From the NCBI GenBank assembly GCA_029937635.1, contig JAPYPM010000011.1, positions 1 through 19,683 of the forward strand: a stretch of 19,683 nt of DNA, given 5' to 3'. Below, piece after piece: positions 1 through 8,339 of this stretch. Source of the stretch: Nitrospinaceae bacterium. Its GTDB lineage: Bacteria; Nitrospinota; Nitrospinia; Nitrospinales; VA-1. The position numbers were made by a program, and so were the translations under genes. Within the stretch, counting starts at the first letter, position 1. Each line of letters begins with the position of its first letter. The notes below the pieces were generated by a model. The model was not told where the DNA came from, searched no databases, and saw only the letters and a program-made list of their open reading frames with translations.

Positions 1-24
1 AGCCAGGATCAAACTCTCCAGTTG
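1..24 (-). rRNA. rrs: 16S ribosomal RNA, 5' end only
   Basis: The minus strand reads AACTGGAGAGTTTGATCCTG and continues GGCT to the window edge. This is the universally conserved 5' end of bacterial 16S rRNA (the 27F primer site). By alignment to E. coli numbering the mature 5' end falls near position 24. The rest of the gene lies beyond the left edge, so the rRNA operon is transcribed leftwards out of the window. Confidence 0.93.
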
Positions 25-110
25 TTATACTGAACAGATGATTCTGCTTATTTTAAAAATTGTACTACTAGGACCCACAAACTTATTATATTAAAGCGCC
101 TATTCAATTT

Positions 111-120
111 TCAAAGAGCA
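111..120 (-). promoter_or_regulatory. boxA antitermination element of the rRNA leader
   Basis: The minus strand reads TGCTCTTTGA about 90 nt before the 16S 5' end. This matches the boxA of rRNA leaders (E. coli TGCTCTTTAA), the binding site for the NusB-NusE antitermination complex. It directly follows a perfect hairpin, the usual boxB-boxA order. Confidence 0.75.
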
Positions 121-121
121 T

Positions 122-152
122 TACAAACCATTAGATAAACCTATGGTTTGTA
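122..152 (-). promoter_or_regulatory. boxB-like hairpin of the rRNA leader
   Basis: Perfect 10-bp inverted repeat (122-131 with 143-152; core ACAAACCAT and ATGGTTTGT) around an 11-nt loop. It lies directly upstream of boxA on the transcribed (minus) strand, where the boxB stem-loop of rRNA leaders is expected. Confidence 0.65.
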
Positions 153-206
153 TTTTTATATTACTTAATCTTAGTATTATGAAAATTTTTCGTAGGAATG
201 AAAAAC

Positions 207-258
207 CCTTATTTGAAATACCCAGTCTATTTGTCTTGCTGAGATTTTCAAATAAAGG
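207..258 (-). promoter_or_regulatory. long stem in the rRNA leader, with a nested promoter-like core
   Basis: Positions 207-218 (CCTTATTTGAAA) pair with 246-258 (TTTCAAATAAAGG) as 12 base pairs with a single bulged A, closing a loop of about 27 nt. Read on the minus strand the stem is followed by GTTTTT, so it resembles a large-loop terminator or attenuator. The candidate core TTGAAA-N16-TAGACT lies inside it. The pairing is seen directly; the function is unknown. Confidence 0.4.
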
Positions 259-391
259 TTCTTACCCTGAGAACTATATTCTCAAAAATTTATAGTGGTT
301 ATACTATAACTTTTTAGGAATTTAGCAAGATGTTTTTTTATTTATTTTTATAATTTTAAAAGTCTTTGTAAATAAAGTAGTTAGCGGTTCA

Positions 392-2152
392 TTAAGTGTG
401 AATTTCTACGTCTTTGTTACGCCTTGGTTCTAACTCTAAATTTTTAAGGGTATACAGCCTATGGTATAGACCTTTCTTTTTTATTAGCTCTGAATGTGTA
501 CCAGCTTCTATAATTGCCCCATCGTCCATTACAAGAATCTTTTCAGCGTTATGTATTGTAGATAAACGATGAGCTATAACAATGGAAGTTCTGTTTTTCA
601 TCAATCCCTCTAAAGCCTCTTGAATTAATACTTCTGACTCGTTGTCTAGAGCTGAGGTTGCCTCATCGAGGATTAAAATACTTGGATTTTTTAATATGGC
701 TCTAGCAATAGCTATTCTTTGGCGTTGCCCTGCGGAGAGACGTATGCCTTTTTCTCCAACGATAGTTTTGTATTGTTTTGGGCATTCCATGATAAAATTA
801 TGGGCGTTTGCAGCTTTTGCAGCAGCTATTATTTCCTGTTCAGATGCACCATCTTTGGCGTATTTTATGTTCATTTCAATAGAATCACCAAATAGGATTG
901 TTTCTTGTGGCACAATGCCTATCTGTTTCCAGTAACTAGAAATTTCTACATTTTTTAAGGGTATTCCGTCGACTCGTATTTCTCCTTGCGTTGGGTCATA
1001 AAATCTATGAAGGAGCCTTATGAGGGTTGTTTTTCCTGCTCCACTTGGCCCAACTAGTGCTATTGTTTGACCAGGTTCAACATTAAAAGAAATATTTTTT
1101 ATAACCTCACGGTTTTCCTGATAATGGAAACAGGTATTATCAAATTCGATTTGCCCAGAAATTTTAGGCATGATTTGAGCGTTTGGTAGGCTCCGGACTT
1201 CTCCTTGAGTGTCCAGTAATTCAAATAAACGTTTACTTGCTCCAAGTCCCTCCTGGAGTCGTGTATACATTCTAGCAAAGCTACCCATTGGCCCTGCAAT
1301 AATAGTGGCGTAGAGAATAAAAGCTATTAACTCTCCCGGACTTATCTGTCCTGTTATTACCTCGCGTCCACCGTACCACAAGAGAACGAGCGATGTGCTA
1401 AAGGCAATAAATCCTATTGAGGGTCCAAAAAATGCTGAGATGATTACACGCTTACGAGCTAAAATGAAGCTGTCCTCTATGGCCTTTGAAAATCTATTTG
1501 ATTCTAGGCGATCCCGCACAAAGGATTTTACAACTTGATAGCAAGATATATTTTCCTCCAGAATTGTTGTCGAAATAGCAAGTTTGTCTTGGATTTCCGT
1601 TGAGAGTTTTTTGAGTTTGCGACCGAAAACTCTGGCAAAAAGTGCAAGGGCGGGGGCTAAGATAAGAATCATAAATGTTAACTTCCAGTTCATGTATATG
1701 ATAATTACTATTCCGCCTAAAAGTCTTATCGACTGTTGAATCATTGTGGCTGGCAGGTCTGTTACAATATTTTCAATCGTTGTCACGTCATTAGTCATGC
1801 GAGACATGACTTCTCCCGTACGACGTTTAACAAAATAACTAACTGACATTTTATGAAGATGGTTAAATAGTTTTATTCGAAAATCTGCTATTACTCTTTT
1901 TTCTGTAACATCGAAAAGATAATTATGTATTGTCTGGCAAATCAATTGAATTAGAAATAAACCACTAATAGCAAGGGCAATTCTATTTAAGTGGGCTAGG
2001 TTTTTTTCTACCATTACAATATCGACAAGATTTCGAATATAGAGCGGGACTGCTAGGTTTGTCATTGATGCTGCTATTAAAAAAACAGTTCCAATGATTA
2101 ATTCTTTTTTGTATGGAAGAAGTAGGAGAAGAAGTCGTTTATAGTTTTTCAT
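392..2152 (-). CDS. msbA: MsbA-like lipid A/lipid exporter, ABC half-transporter
   Basis: A 586-aa exporter with the membrane and ATPase domains fused, acting in the inner membrane as a homodimer. Residues about 15-310 form the type I exporter six-helix domain. Residues about 335-575 form the nucleotide-binding domain: Walker A GPSGAGKT (368-375), Q-loop Q416, signature LSAGQ (472-476; the first Gly of LSGGQ is Ala), Walker B ILILDE (492-497) and H-loop H528. Length and architecture match the MsbA/lipid exporter family. A role flipping lipid A-core fits the presence of lptD in the window, but drug or other lipid exporters share this architecture. It is divergent from mqnP, and no clear Shine-Dalgarno precedes the ATG. 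It is the last gene before the rRNA operon on the same strand. Confidence 0.85.
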   Translation of the reverse strand: MKNYKRLLLLLLPYKKELIIGTVFLIAASMTNLAVPLYIRNLVDIVMVEKNLAHLNRIALAISGLFLIQLICQTIHNYLFDVTEKRVIADFRIKLFNHLHKMSVSYFVKRRTGEVMSRMTNDVTTIENIVTDLPATMIQQSIRLLGGIVIIIYMNWKLTFMILILAPALALFARVFGRKLKKLSTEIQDKLAISTTILEENISCYQVVKSFVRDRLESNRFSKAIEDSFILARKRVIISAFFGPSIGFIAFSTSLVLLWYGGREVITGQISPGELIAFILYATIIAGPMGSFARMYTRLQEGLGASKRLFELLDTQGEVRSLPNAQIMPKISGQIEFDNTCFHYQENREVIKNISFNVEPGQTIALVGPSGAGKTTLIRLLHRFYDPTQGEIRVDGIPLKNVEISSYWKQIGIVPQETILFGDSIEMNIKYAKDGASEQEIIAAAKAANAHNFIMECPKQYKTIVGEKGIRLSAGQRQRIAIARAILKNPSILILDEATSALDNESEVLIQEALEGLMKNRTSIVIAHRLSTIHNAEKILVMDDGAIIEAGTHSELIKKKGLYHRLYTLKNLELEPRRNKDVEIHT

Positions 2153-2294
2153 GTATTTTGGATGTTTTGATTGTTTTGTTTATTAGGATGTTAAAACAAT
2201 AATTAATGTATTTAGATTAGTAATAACATAAGAAATTGGTGTGCTTGCACGATTTTTTTAATTATACCTTTGTTAGCTTGTAAGGGAGATAGAG

Positions 2295-3155
2295 CTGTTT
2301 TTTTTAAAAAAAACTAAAATCATTTTAACTGACATAAAGATTGCACATACAGTATTTGCTCTTCCTTTTGCTGTTATAAGTGCATTTATTGCGGCCGAAG
2401 GCATGCCTGATTTGGGTAAATTAGTATGGGTTCTAATAGCCATGTTTAGTGCTAGAAATTGCGCAATGGCGTTTAATCGAATTGCTGATGCTAAAATTGA
2501 TCTATTAAACCCTCGTACTAAGGGTAGGGCTTTGCCTGCTGGCAAGTCGACCGCTAAGCAGTATTGGGTTTTCCTTTCCCTAACGGCGGTTATTTTTATA
2601 TTCTCGGCTTACATGCTAAATTCTCTGGCATTTGCTCTTTCTCCAGTTGCCTTGGGAATAGTGTTTGGCTATTCATTTGCTAAACGATTTACTTCGTTGT
2701 CTCATTTGTGGTTAGGGGTTGCTATCTCGATAGCACCCGTTGGAGCCTGGGTTGCTATTAGAGAAGAAGTTTCAATAGAGTCTCTCGTGCTTGGTGCAGC
2801 AGTTGTGTTCTGGCTAGTGGGGTTTGATATTATATATTCCTGTATGGATATTGACTCCGACAGAGGCAATAATCTTCATTCGATTCCACAGAAGTTTGGC
2901 GTTAGAACTGCCTTAAAACTTGCCTTTATTTCACATTGTATGATGATACTTTTCCTTGTTTTGCTGGTTTTTATTCCAGCTTTAGGGTGGATTTATTTTT
3001 TTGGTGTAATTGTTACGGCAGGACTTTTGTTTTATGAACATTCTTTAGTAAGCGCAGATGACTTGTCGCTTGTGAATGTAGCTTTTTTTAATGTAAATGG
3101 AATTATAAGTGTTTTATTGATGTTTTTCGTGATTGTAGATTGTACGTTGTATTAA
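2295..3155 (+). CDS. mqnP: UbiA-family prenyltransferase, menaquinone (futalosine) type
   Basis: Membrane prenyltransferase that would attach the isoprenoid tail to the dihydroxynaphthoate product of the futalosine pathway. With the start chosen here it has 286 aa, normal for the family. Asp motif 1 is NRIADAKID (N61, D65, D69) and motif 2 is DIDSDRGNNLHSIP (D185, D187, D189); both bind Mg-prenyl diphosphate. The first in-frame ATG (2403) would cut off the conserved segment AHTVFALPFAV encoded at 2343-2375. No in-frame ATG, GTG or TTG exists between that segment and the stop at 2274. A CTG at 2295 follows AGGGAG (2283-2288) at 6 nt and is my chosen start; an ATT start, or an indel in the T8/A8 run at 2298-2313, is the alternative. 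It lies directly upstream of mqnE on the same strand, which supports the MqnP rather than UbiA assignment. Confidence 0.85.
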   Translation: MFFLKKTKIILTDIKIAHTVFALPFAVISAFIAAEGMPDLGKLVWVLIAMFSARNCAMAFNRIADAKIDLLNPRTKGRALPAGKSTAKQYWVFLSLTAVIFIFSAYMLNSLAFALSPVALGIVFGYSFAKRFTSLSHLWLGVAISIAPVGAWVAIREEVSIESLVLGAAVVFWLVGFDIIYSCMDIDSDRGNNLHSIPQKFGVRTALKLAFISHCMMILFLVLLVFIPALGWIYFFGVIVTAGLLFYEHSLVSADDLSLVNVAFFNVNGIISVLLMFFVIVDCTLY

Positions 3156-3275
3156 ATTTTTATAAAAAAACATGACTTTTATTTTTTTTAACGATAGCTT
3201 GTTAGTTGTAGTTCTTTTTTATGCGTTTGATTTGACGTGTTAACATAGATCTAATTGAAACTATCAGGACATAAT

Positions 3276-4376
3276 ATGCTTTTTAATTTTGAAGATGCTA
3301 ATTTAAAAACCCTTGAGGAAAAGGTTCGCTCTGATGAACGCCTTTCATTTGATGATGGAGTTACTTTGTGGAATTCGTTTGACCTTTTAGGGGTTGGATA
3401 CTTAGCAAATATTGTTAGAGAACGGCTGCACGATAGCGATACATACTTCATTCACAATCGACACATAAATCATACTAATATTTGTGTGAATACTTGTCAG
3501 TTTTGTGCTTTTGGAGTTAAAGAAGATAATCCAACAGCTTACACTAAGTCTCTTGATGAAATTTTCTCAGATGCAGAAAAATACAAAAGTGGTCACGTTA
3601 GTGAATTTCATATCGTAGGTGGTTTGCACCCGGATCTTCCTTTCCAATATTACTTGGATATGATTTCAGGTCTTAAGGAAAGGTTCCCCGAAGTTCATAT
3701 TCAAGCCTTTACAGCTGTAGAGCTTGAGTACTTAGCGGGCATTGCCAAAATATCCCTTAGGGATACTTTAGTTGAATTGCGTGATGCTGGCCTTGGCTCC
3801 ATCCCAGGTGGTGGTGCAGAAATTTTTGCGAAGCGGGTGCGAAAAAAAATCTGCTCAGAAAAAACTAATGCGCAAGACTGGCTTGATGTTCACGAGGCAG
3901 TTCACTCTGTAGGGATGAAAAGTAATGCCACCATGCTATATGGTCATGTAGAAAATGCGGATGACAGAACAGATCACTTGATTCAATTGCGTGAACTTCA
4001 AGATAAAACTAATGGCTTTCTAACATTTATCCCGTTGGCATTCCATCCTGAAAATACAAACCTTAGTTTCCTTAACGGTACTACAGGTCAGCTTGACCTG
4101 AGGGCCTTGGCAGTATCACGTCTTATGTTAGATAATTTTGCACATGTTAAAGCGTTTTGGATAATGATTACACCTCAAATTGCTCAAATGTCTCTTTCTT
4201 TTGGAACTAATGATATGGATGGGACTGTGGTTGAAGAGAAGATTATTCACGCTGCGGGGGGAGTTACAGGACAAATGTTTCATAAAAACGTGATTGCAGA
4301 TATGATTATTGAAGCTGGGCGTATACCTATGGAGAGAGATACTTTGTATGAACAAACCCACGAGTATGTAGTTTAA
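3276..4376 (+). CDS. mqnE: Aminofutalosine synthase, radical SAM enzyme
   Basis: Catalyses the SAM-dependent joining of 3-[(1-carboxyvinyl)oxy]benzoate and the adenosyl moiety to give aminofutalosine, the committed step of futalosine-type menaquinone synthesis. The cluster motif CVNTCQFC (C70, C74, C77) binds the [4Fe-4S] cluster of radical SAM enzymes. FHIVGGLHPDLPF, FTAVE, SIPGGGAEIF, SNATMLYGHVE and IPLAFHPEN are typical of MqnE and separate it from MqnC. A TTG seven codons upstream (3255) is in frame, but ATG 3276 has AGGA at 6 nt, so I start there (366 aa). The 120-nt gap after mqnP suggests co-transcription. A hairpin terminator follows the stop. Confidence 0.93.
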   Translation: MLFNFEDANLKTLEEKVRSDERLSFDDGVTLWNSFDLLGVGYLANIVRERLHDSDTYFIHNRHINHTNICVNTCQFCAFGVKEDNPTAYTKSLDEIFSDAEKYKSGHVSEFHIVGGLHPDLPFQYYLDMISGLKERFPEVHIQAFTAVELEYLAGIAKISLRDTLVELRDAGLGSIPGGGAEIFAKRVRKKICSEKTNAQDWLDVHEAVHSVGMKSNATMLYGHVENADDRTDHLIQLRELQDKTNGFLTFIPLAFHPENTNLSFLNGTTGQLDLRALAVSRLMLDNFAHVKAFWIMITPQIAQMSLSFGTNDMDGTVVEEKIIHAAGGVTGQMFHKNVIADMIIEAGRIPMERDTLYEQTHEYVV

Positions 4377-4403
4377 TTTTCTTAATTAAACTGGGGTTAA
4401 ACT

Positions 4404-4450
4404 AAATTCAAAGAACCAACTCCCAAAAAGAAGTCGGTTTCTTTGAATTT
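4404..4450. terminator. Bidirectional hairpin terminator between convergent genes
   Basis: Positions 4404-4421 (AAATTCAAAGAA then CCAACT) pair with 4432-4450 (AGTCGG then TTTCTTTGAATTT). The stem is long, with one bulged T and one mismatch, around a short A-rich loop. It ends in T-rich sequence on the plus strand and, by symmetry, on the minus strand. It sits exactly between mqnE (+) and the convergent gene ending at 4460. Confidence 0.75.
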
Positions 4451-4459
4451 TATAGATTG

Positions 4460-5182
4460 TTATTCAGCGTTTTCGTCCAACCCTTGTTCCAGGTCAGCCA
4501 TAAATAAAGTGGCATCTTCTTTGTTTGGGGCGGCATTCTTCCTTTTAAACTCAGCTATTCTTTCCAGCTCTTCCTTTCCTTCTGAAGTCAGGGCCCAAGG
4601 AGTTATATTGCCGTCTTTTTTAACTTTTTTCACAGCAGCAATAAGTTTTTCTATCTGCAAGCCGTCTGTATCTTGAATTGAGATAAGGGCGTCTTCGTGC
4701 CCGTCATACTGGCAAAGTGCGGTTGTATAGCAATTCGTATTGGCTCGAATCATTTTCAATGTAATATTTGCAAAATGGCAATGTATCCCAATTAACGCAC
4801 AGACCTCGATCTTATTATGATCAATTGTAAGGTTAGGATGACATGGATTAATTACTGCCTCTGGATCAATTTTGGGATAAATAGGGCGGTAATCCGGCAT
4901 GGGGATTAGATTACATCCGGGAATCTCTTTTAGCAGCTCAAGACTGAGTGTAGCTTTATGGCATGCTGCTTCATTCCATCCCCAAACTATGAGTGGCCCT
5001 GGAAAAAGAGTTGGGTTTCTTCGAGTAAGCATTTGCACTGCCCAATGCTCAATAGCCTGATCTTCTGGCATATGTTCACCTTCAACTAATTGCATCCCTG
5101 AACCGTGTTCAGGTTGGAAAATACCCTGCATGGTAGCTGAAGGGGGTAATAAACTGATTGGTCCTACTTTAAATTTGCCCAT
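4460..5182 (-). CDS. CODH-beta-subunit-family-like protein, possible extra subunit of a 2-oxoacid:ferredoxin oxidoreductase
   Basis: A soluble 240-aa protein without signal peptide or membrane segment. Recognisable conserved-looking stretches are LTRRNPTLFPGPLIVWGWNE (52-71), PMPDYRPIYPKIDPE (94-108), INPCHPNLTIDHNKIEVC (111-128), GIHCHFAN (132-139) and MIRANTNCYTTALCQYDGHE (144-163). From memory these belong to proteins auto-named 'carbon monoxide dehydrogenase beta subunit family', also found as the small fifth subunit with five-subunit pyruvate/2-oxoglutarate:ferredoxin oxidoreductases in Aquificae and nitrite oxidisers. I cannot confirm that here. Cys and His are concentrated in the central third (C114, H115, C128, H135, C135-region, C151, C157), compatible with metal or cofactor binding. 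The C-terminal 45 residues are charged and variable-looking. No oxidoreductase partner genes are nearby. SD AGGAG precedes ATG 5182 at 11 nt. Confidence 0.55.
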   Translation of the reverse strand: MGKFKVGPISLLPPSATMQGIFQPEHGSGMQLVEGEHMPEDQAIEHWAVQMLTRRNPTLFPGPLIVWGWNEAACHKATLSLELLKEIPGCNLIPMPDYRPIYPKIDPEAVINPCHPNLTIDHNKIEVCALIGIHCHFANITLKMIRANTNCYTTALCQYDGHEDALISIQDTDGLQIEKLIAAVKKVKKDGNITPWALTSEGKEELERIAEFKRKNAAPNKEDATLFMADLEQGLDENAE

Positions 5183-5433
5183 CCTATTTTTGTCTCCTGA
5201 ATCTTAATGCAAAATTTAATTAAATCATTTATCAACAACATTAATTTTGTTAGCTATTATTGACCTTATTTTTCGTAAAGAAATCCCAAAAATAGCGTAA
5301 GTTTTTTGCACTTAACTGAATTTTAGGACTGGTAATTTTAGTATTATATATTAGAGGTGTCAATCTATTATTGGTGTCTTTTTTTAAAGACTGATTGGCT
5401 ATTAGATAAGATTAATGAGAGTTGTAGGATAGA

Positions 5434-6090
5434 TTAATGTTTTTTGTCAGCAAAACCGTTATTAACGCCCCAGTTGAATGGATCGCTATGCCAAGATTGC
5501 AATAAGGAGAACTGACTGGGGCTTAAACTTTTGTTTTGCCTTGCCAGTGATATAAGTTCTTTAAAACTTAAAAGGTGATGTAGTTGACAATGAGCACTTT
5601 TAAATTGTTCGATAGCTTTCGAGAAACCGTAACTAAATATACTCAGGCAATGGTCAACATTTCCACCAGCCTTCCGAATGGCACTCACAGCTTTGAGAGC
5701 ACTTCCACCTGTTGAGATAAGATCTTCTACCACCACTACTTTTTGGTTCTCGCGTAAGATTCCTTCTATTTGGTTTTTCATGCCATGCTCTTTTTGATTT
5801 GATCTAGCATAGATTAAAGGAGTTTCTAATAAGTTTGCTAGACTCGTGGCAGGTGGAATCCCAGCAGTAGCTGTCCCAGCGATAACATCAACTTTAATAT
5901 CTTTGCTTATAATAATATTTTTGAATCCTTCAGCAATTAACTGACGGTGCTTCGAGTTTCCAAGTAATAACCTATTGTCATTATATATAGGCATGTGGTA
6001 ACCCGATGCCCATAAAAATGGAGTTTCAGGCTCAAGCTTTACTGCTCCTGTCTCTAGTGAAGTTTTGGCTATTTCCTTAGAAAAGTTCAT
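5434..6090 (-). CDS. pyrE: Orotate phosphoribosyltransferase
   Basis: Makes orotidine 5'-phosphate from orotate and PRPP in pyrimidine synthesis, in the cytosol as a dimer. The type I PRTase PRPP-binding loop is VVVVEDLISTGGSA (118-131). The flexible catalytic loop carries the K-x-H-G pattern in RSNQKEHGMKNQIEG (96-110). The N-terminal GAVKLEPETPFLWASG matches the orotate-site region of PyrE. The length of 218 aa is normal. It lies 32 nt downstream of lptD and is probably co-transcribed with it. The 251-nt gap after it holds no gene that I can see. Confidence 0.92.
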   Translation of the reverse strand: MNFSKEIAKTSLETGAVKLEPETPFLWASGYHMPIYNDNRLLLGNSKHRQLIAEGFKNIIISKDIKVDVIAGTATAGIPPATSLANLLETPLIYARSNQKEHGMKNQIEGILRENQKVVVVEDLISTGGSALKAVSAIRKAGGNVDHCLSIFSYGFSKAIEQFKSAHCQLHHLLSFKELISLARQNKSLSPSQFSLLQSWHSDPFNWGVNNGFADKKH

Positions 6091-6122
6091 CAGATATTTT
6101 TTAGTTAGTTGGTCATTATATG

Positions 6123-8339
6123 TTAGTTAATAGTGCTTGGAAATGAAGTTTCTTCAAAGTCTCTATGAAGAAATTTTCCTTTGTCTCTGAGTCCAAAATC
6201 TCCTAGGCCTCGAAGTTTAATGGACCATAAAAATTGAGTCTGGTCCTTTCGTTCGTTAGTGGCTACATTTAAATTTCTGTCAATAATGTCAAATGAAAAA
6301 CCCCAGCACTTGCATGGATTATCGTACAGTAAGCTAAATTGATTTTCACGAAAAGTCGAAACTGACTCATCATAGCGTGCGCTATACTGTGCTCGCCAAT
6401 TTGGCTTTAAAGCCAGGTCAAGTGTTCCGACTATATAACTAGGCCCACCTCTTGTCCATCGTCTTTCCATTATAATCCAAAAATTTTCTACTGGTTTCAC
6501 ACCGGCTTCAAAGTTAAAACTGTTTATCAAATCAGTTTTAAAATTATAGGATGCATCGGTATTTACAATAATTGATTCGAGAGGTCGGCTATCAAAATCA
6601 AAAAAAAGGTCAGAGAATGGGAGTCGTTCTTCTCCGAGTTGTTTTTTTCTGGTAGCCTCACGAATATTATAAGTTTGGGAAATATTGAATCGCAAAATTT
6701 GTTTTGTTTCAAATCGACTAGCGCCTGTTTTAATTTTTTTTAAAAGTCGTTGACCAAATTCGTAAGTAATACTATTAGCAGCATTACCAATGGTATCTAT
6801 ACTGTCAAAAGTTCTGATTTTCAATCGATCCTTTTGGTCCATGTCTGGCACATAGTTAAATGTTAACCTTGGTTCTAAAAGATGCTTTATTTTTTCGGGG
6901 GAATTTTTTAGATGATATACCTTATTGATTTTTGGACCTTGTATGATGGAACGAAAATCGAAAGATTCACGAGTGAATCCGGAAGTTTTTTTGTATTCAG
7001 AGTTAGTTGTCGTGAGACCTCTTCCATAAATTGTTTCTCTTGCTCCAATAATTGAGGTCATTGATAGCCAAGGTGTCAAAGCCAACGGAACTGTTAATTG
7101 AGGATGAAAATCTAAACGAGAAGTCTTAAACATAAAGTCTTCTTCTTTTTGCGTTTTGAGGTCGGTTACAAACCATGCTGAACTGGTATCCAGATTAAAA
7201 TAAAATGGGGTGTCTCCAATTTGTGTTTGTTGTACTTTGTAGGTGATTTTAGGGAGTTCACCGAGAGTGTCATCTTGTGTAAAGTCTGTGGTTTCTCTAT
7301 ATCTCGTCAGAATATCAATAGAGCTATTTTCCCATCTTTTATTAACTGAGGCATAAGATTCGGTATTGCGGCGTGTTCGTTCTTCGACATTATTATTCAC
7401 TACGCGGTTTAGGCTTTGTTGACTTTCAAGGTCAAGAAATCCTTTAAACTTGAATTTATTGGGTAGTTCTTGGGTATGTTTGGCTTTTCCCTTCCAGAGG
7501 GTGCTTCCCGTTAGGTTATCTTTATAGAACTTTCCACCAATCATTCCTTGCGCGTTTTTTGATCGGATGTAGCGATAATCTAAACTATGTTGCCATCCTC
7601 CTAGAACGCGTTTTGTACCAATGGTTGCATCTGACCACCGGTTAATGGCCCAAAAGTATCGTTGATCAAATAAAACCCCATCAATTTTACTCCACCCTAA
7701 AGTGGGGAATAAAAAACCACTTTTTCTTTTCGTGTCCATGGGGATATATCCAATTGGCATGTAAAGAACAGGAAAATCTTTTATTTTTAAGACTGCGTTG
7801 GTAAATAAAGCCCGGTTGCCTGCTTTTATATCTATAGATTTAGCTTCAATTTGCCAAGCGGGGAGTGCTCCTTTGCATGTTGTTAGAGTGGCATCGTCTA
7901 GGACTAAGTGGCTAGCAGATAAATTTGCTATTTTCTTGGCAGTTAAGCGAACTTGGTTGGATAAAACAGTTTTACTTTCATATAATTTTCCTCGTTTTGA
8001 TTTTAAATCAAAGAGTGTTTCCTTCGCCTTCGTCCTACTTCCATCTTCACTTTCAAGAATAATATGACCTCGTGCCTTACCAATTCCTGTTTTGTTGTTG
8101 ATCAACACTTTGTCTGCCCACAGAGTTTGGTTTTTATGTTGTACTTTGACACGACCCCAGGCAAGAACGCTGCCCTTTTTAGTTCCTTGAATAATATGAT
8201 CTGCAGAAATACGAATAGAGGCATTATTTTGGGATGTAGAAATTTTAGAATTGGGAGGAGATGATTCTTGTGCGCAAATCTCACCCGTTAAGGTGAAGAC
8301 CAGTGGAATGAGAAAAATTAATTTTAATATCAGGTTCAT
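6123..8339 (-). CDS. lptD: LPS-assembly protein LptD, outer-membrane barrel
   Basis: Outer-membrane component of the Lpt bridge that inserts lipopolysaccharide into the outer leaflet. A signal peptide covers residues 1-23 (cleavage likely after ICA). Residues about 40-150 form the periplasmic OstA/LptA-like beta-jellyroll, with ISADHIIQG and WADKVLINNKTGIGKARG. About 185-720 form the C-terminal beta-barrel, starting at FPVLYMPIGYIPMD. C155 sits in TTCKGALPAWQIEA, and C676 and C678 sit in DNPCKCWGFSF; these would form the domain-linking disulfides known from E. coli LptD. Here the C-terminal pair is spaced C-x-C, not CC. Length (738 aa) is typical. The start lies inside the end of folC (59-nt overlap) and is fixed by the signal peptide, so the two genes are probably translationally linked. 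Confidence 0.92.
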   Translation of the reverse strand: MNLILKLIFLIPLVFTLTGEICAQESSPPNSKISTSQNNASIRISADHIIQGTKKGSVLAWGRVKVQHKNQTLWADKVLINNKTGIGKARGHIILESEDGSRTKAKETLFDLKSKRGKLYESKTVLSNQVRLTAKKIANLSASHLVLDDATLTTCKGALPAWQIEAKSIDIKAGNRALFTNAVLKIKDFPVLYMPIGYIPMDTKRKSGFLFPTLGWSKIDGVLFDQRYFWAINRWSDATIGTKRVLGGWQHSLDYRYIRSKNAQGMIGGKFYKDNLTGSTLWKGKAKHTQELPNKFKFKGFLDLESQQSLNRVVNNNVEERTRRNTESYASVNKRWENSSIDILTRYRETTDFTQDDTLGELPKITYKVQQTQIGDTPFYFNLDTSSAWFVTDLKTQKEEDFMFKTSRLDFHPQLTVPLALTPWLSMTSIIGARETIYGRGLTTTNSEYKKTSGFTRESFDFRSIIQGPKINKVYHLKNSPEKIKHLLEPRLTFNYVPDMDQKDRLKIRTFDSIDTIGNAANSITYEFGQRLLKKIKTGASRFETKQILRFNISQTYNIREATRKKQLGEERLPFSDLFFDFDSRPLESIIVNTDASYNFKTDLINSFNFEAGVKPVENFWIIMERRWTRGGPSYIVGTLDLALKPNWRAQYSARYDESVSTFRENQFSLLYDNPCKCWGFSFDIIDRNLNVATNERKDQTQFLWSIKLRGLGDFGLRDKGKFLHRDFEETSFPSTIN

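Larger units (their letters stand above)
25..391 (-). promoter_or_regulatory. rRNA operon promoter and leader region
   Basis: This gene-free stretch separates the msbA stop codon from the 16S 5' end and must hold the rRNA leader. On the minus strand it contains a boxB-like hairpin, a boxA and a long imperfect stem, listed separately. Candidate promoter cores are TTGAAA-N16-TAGACT (251 to 224) and TTCATT-N17-TAATAC (202 to 174). A run of A/T upstream (about 325-360) could serve as an UP element. I cannot tell which core is used. The msbA message has no clear terminator of its own before this region. Confidence 0.6.

Noticed and set aside
3255..3275. TTG start for mqnE seven codons upstream of the ATG
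   Set aside because: No Shine-Dalgarno precedes the TTG, while ATG 3276 has AGGA at 6 nt.
5380..5400. GTCTTT/AAAGAC hairpin between pyrE and the CODH-beta-like gene
   Set aside because: Six weak base pairs with no T-run on the minus strand; not a credible terminator.
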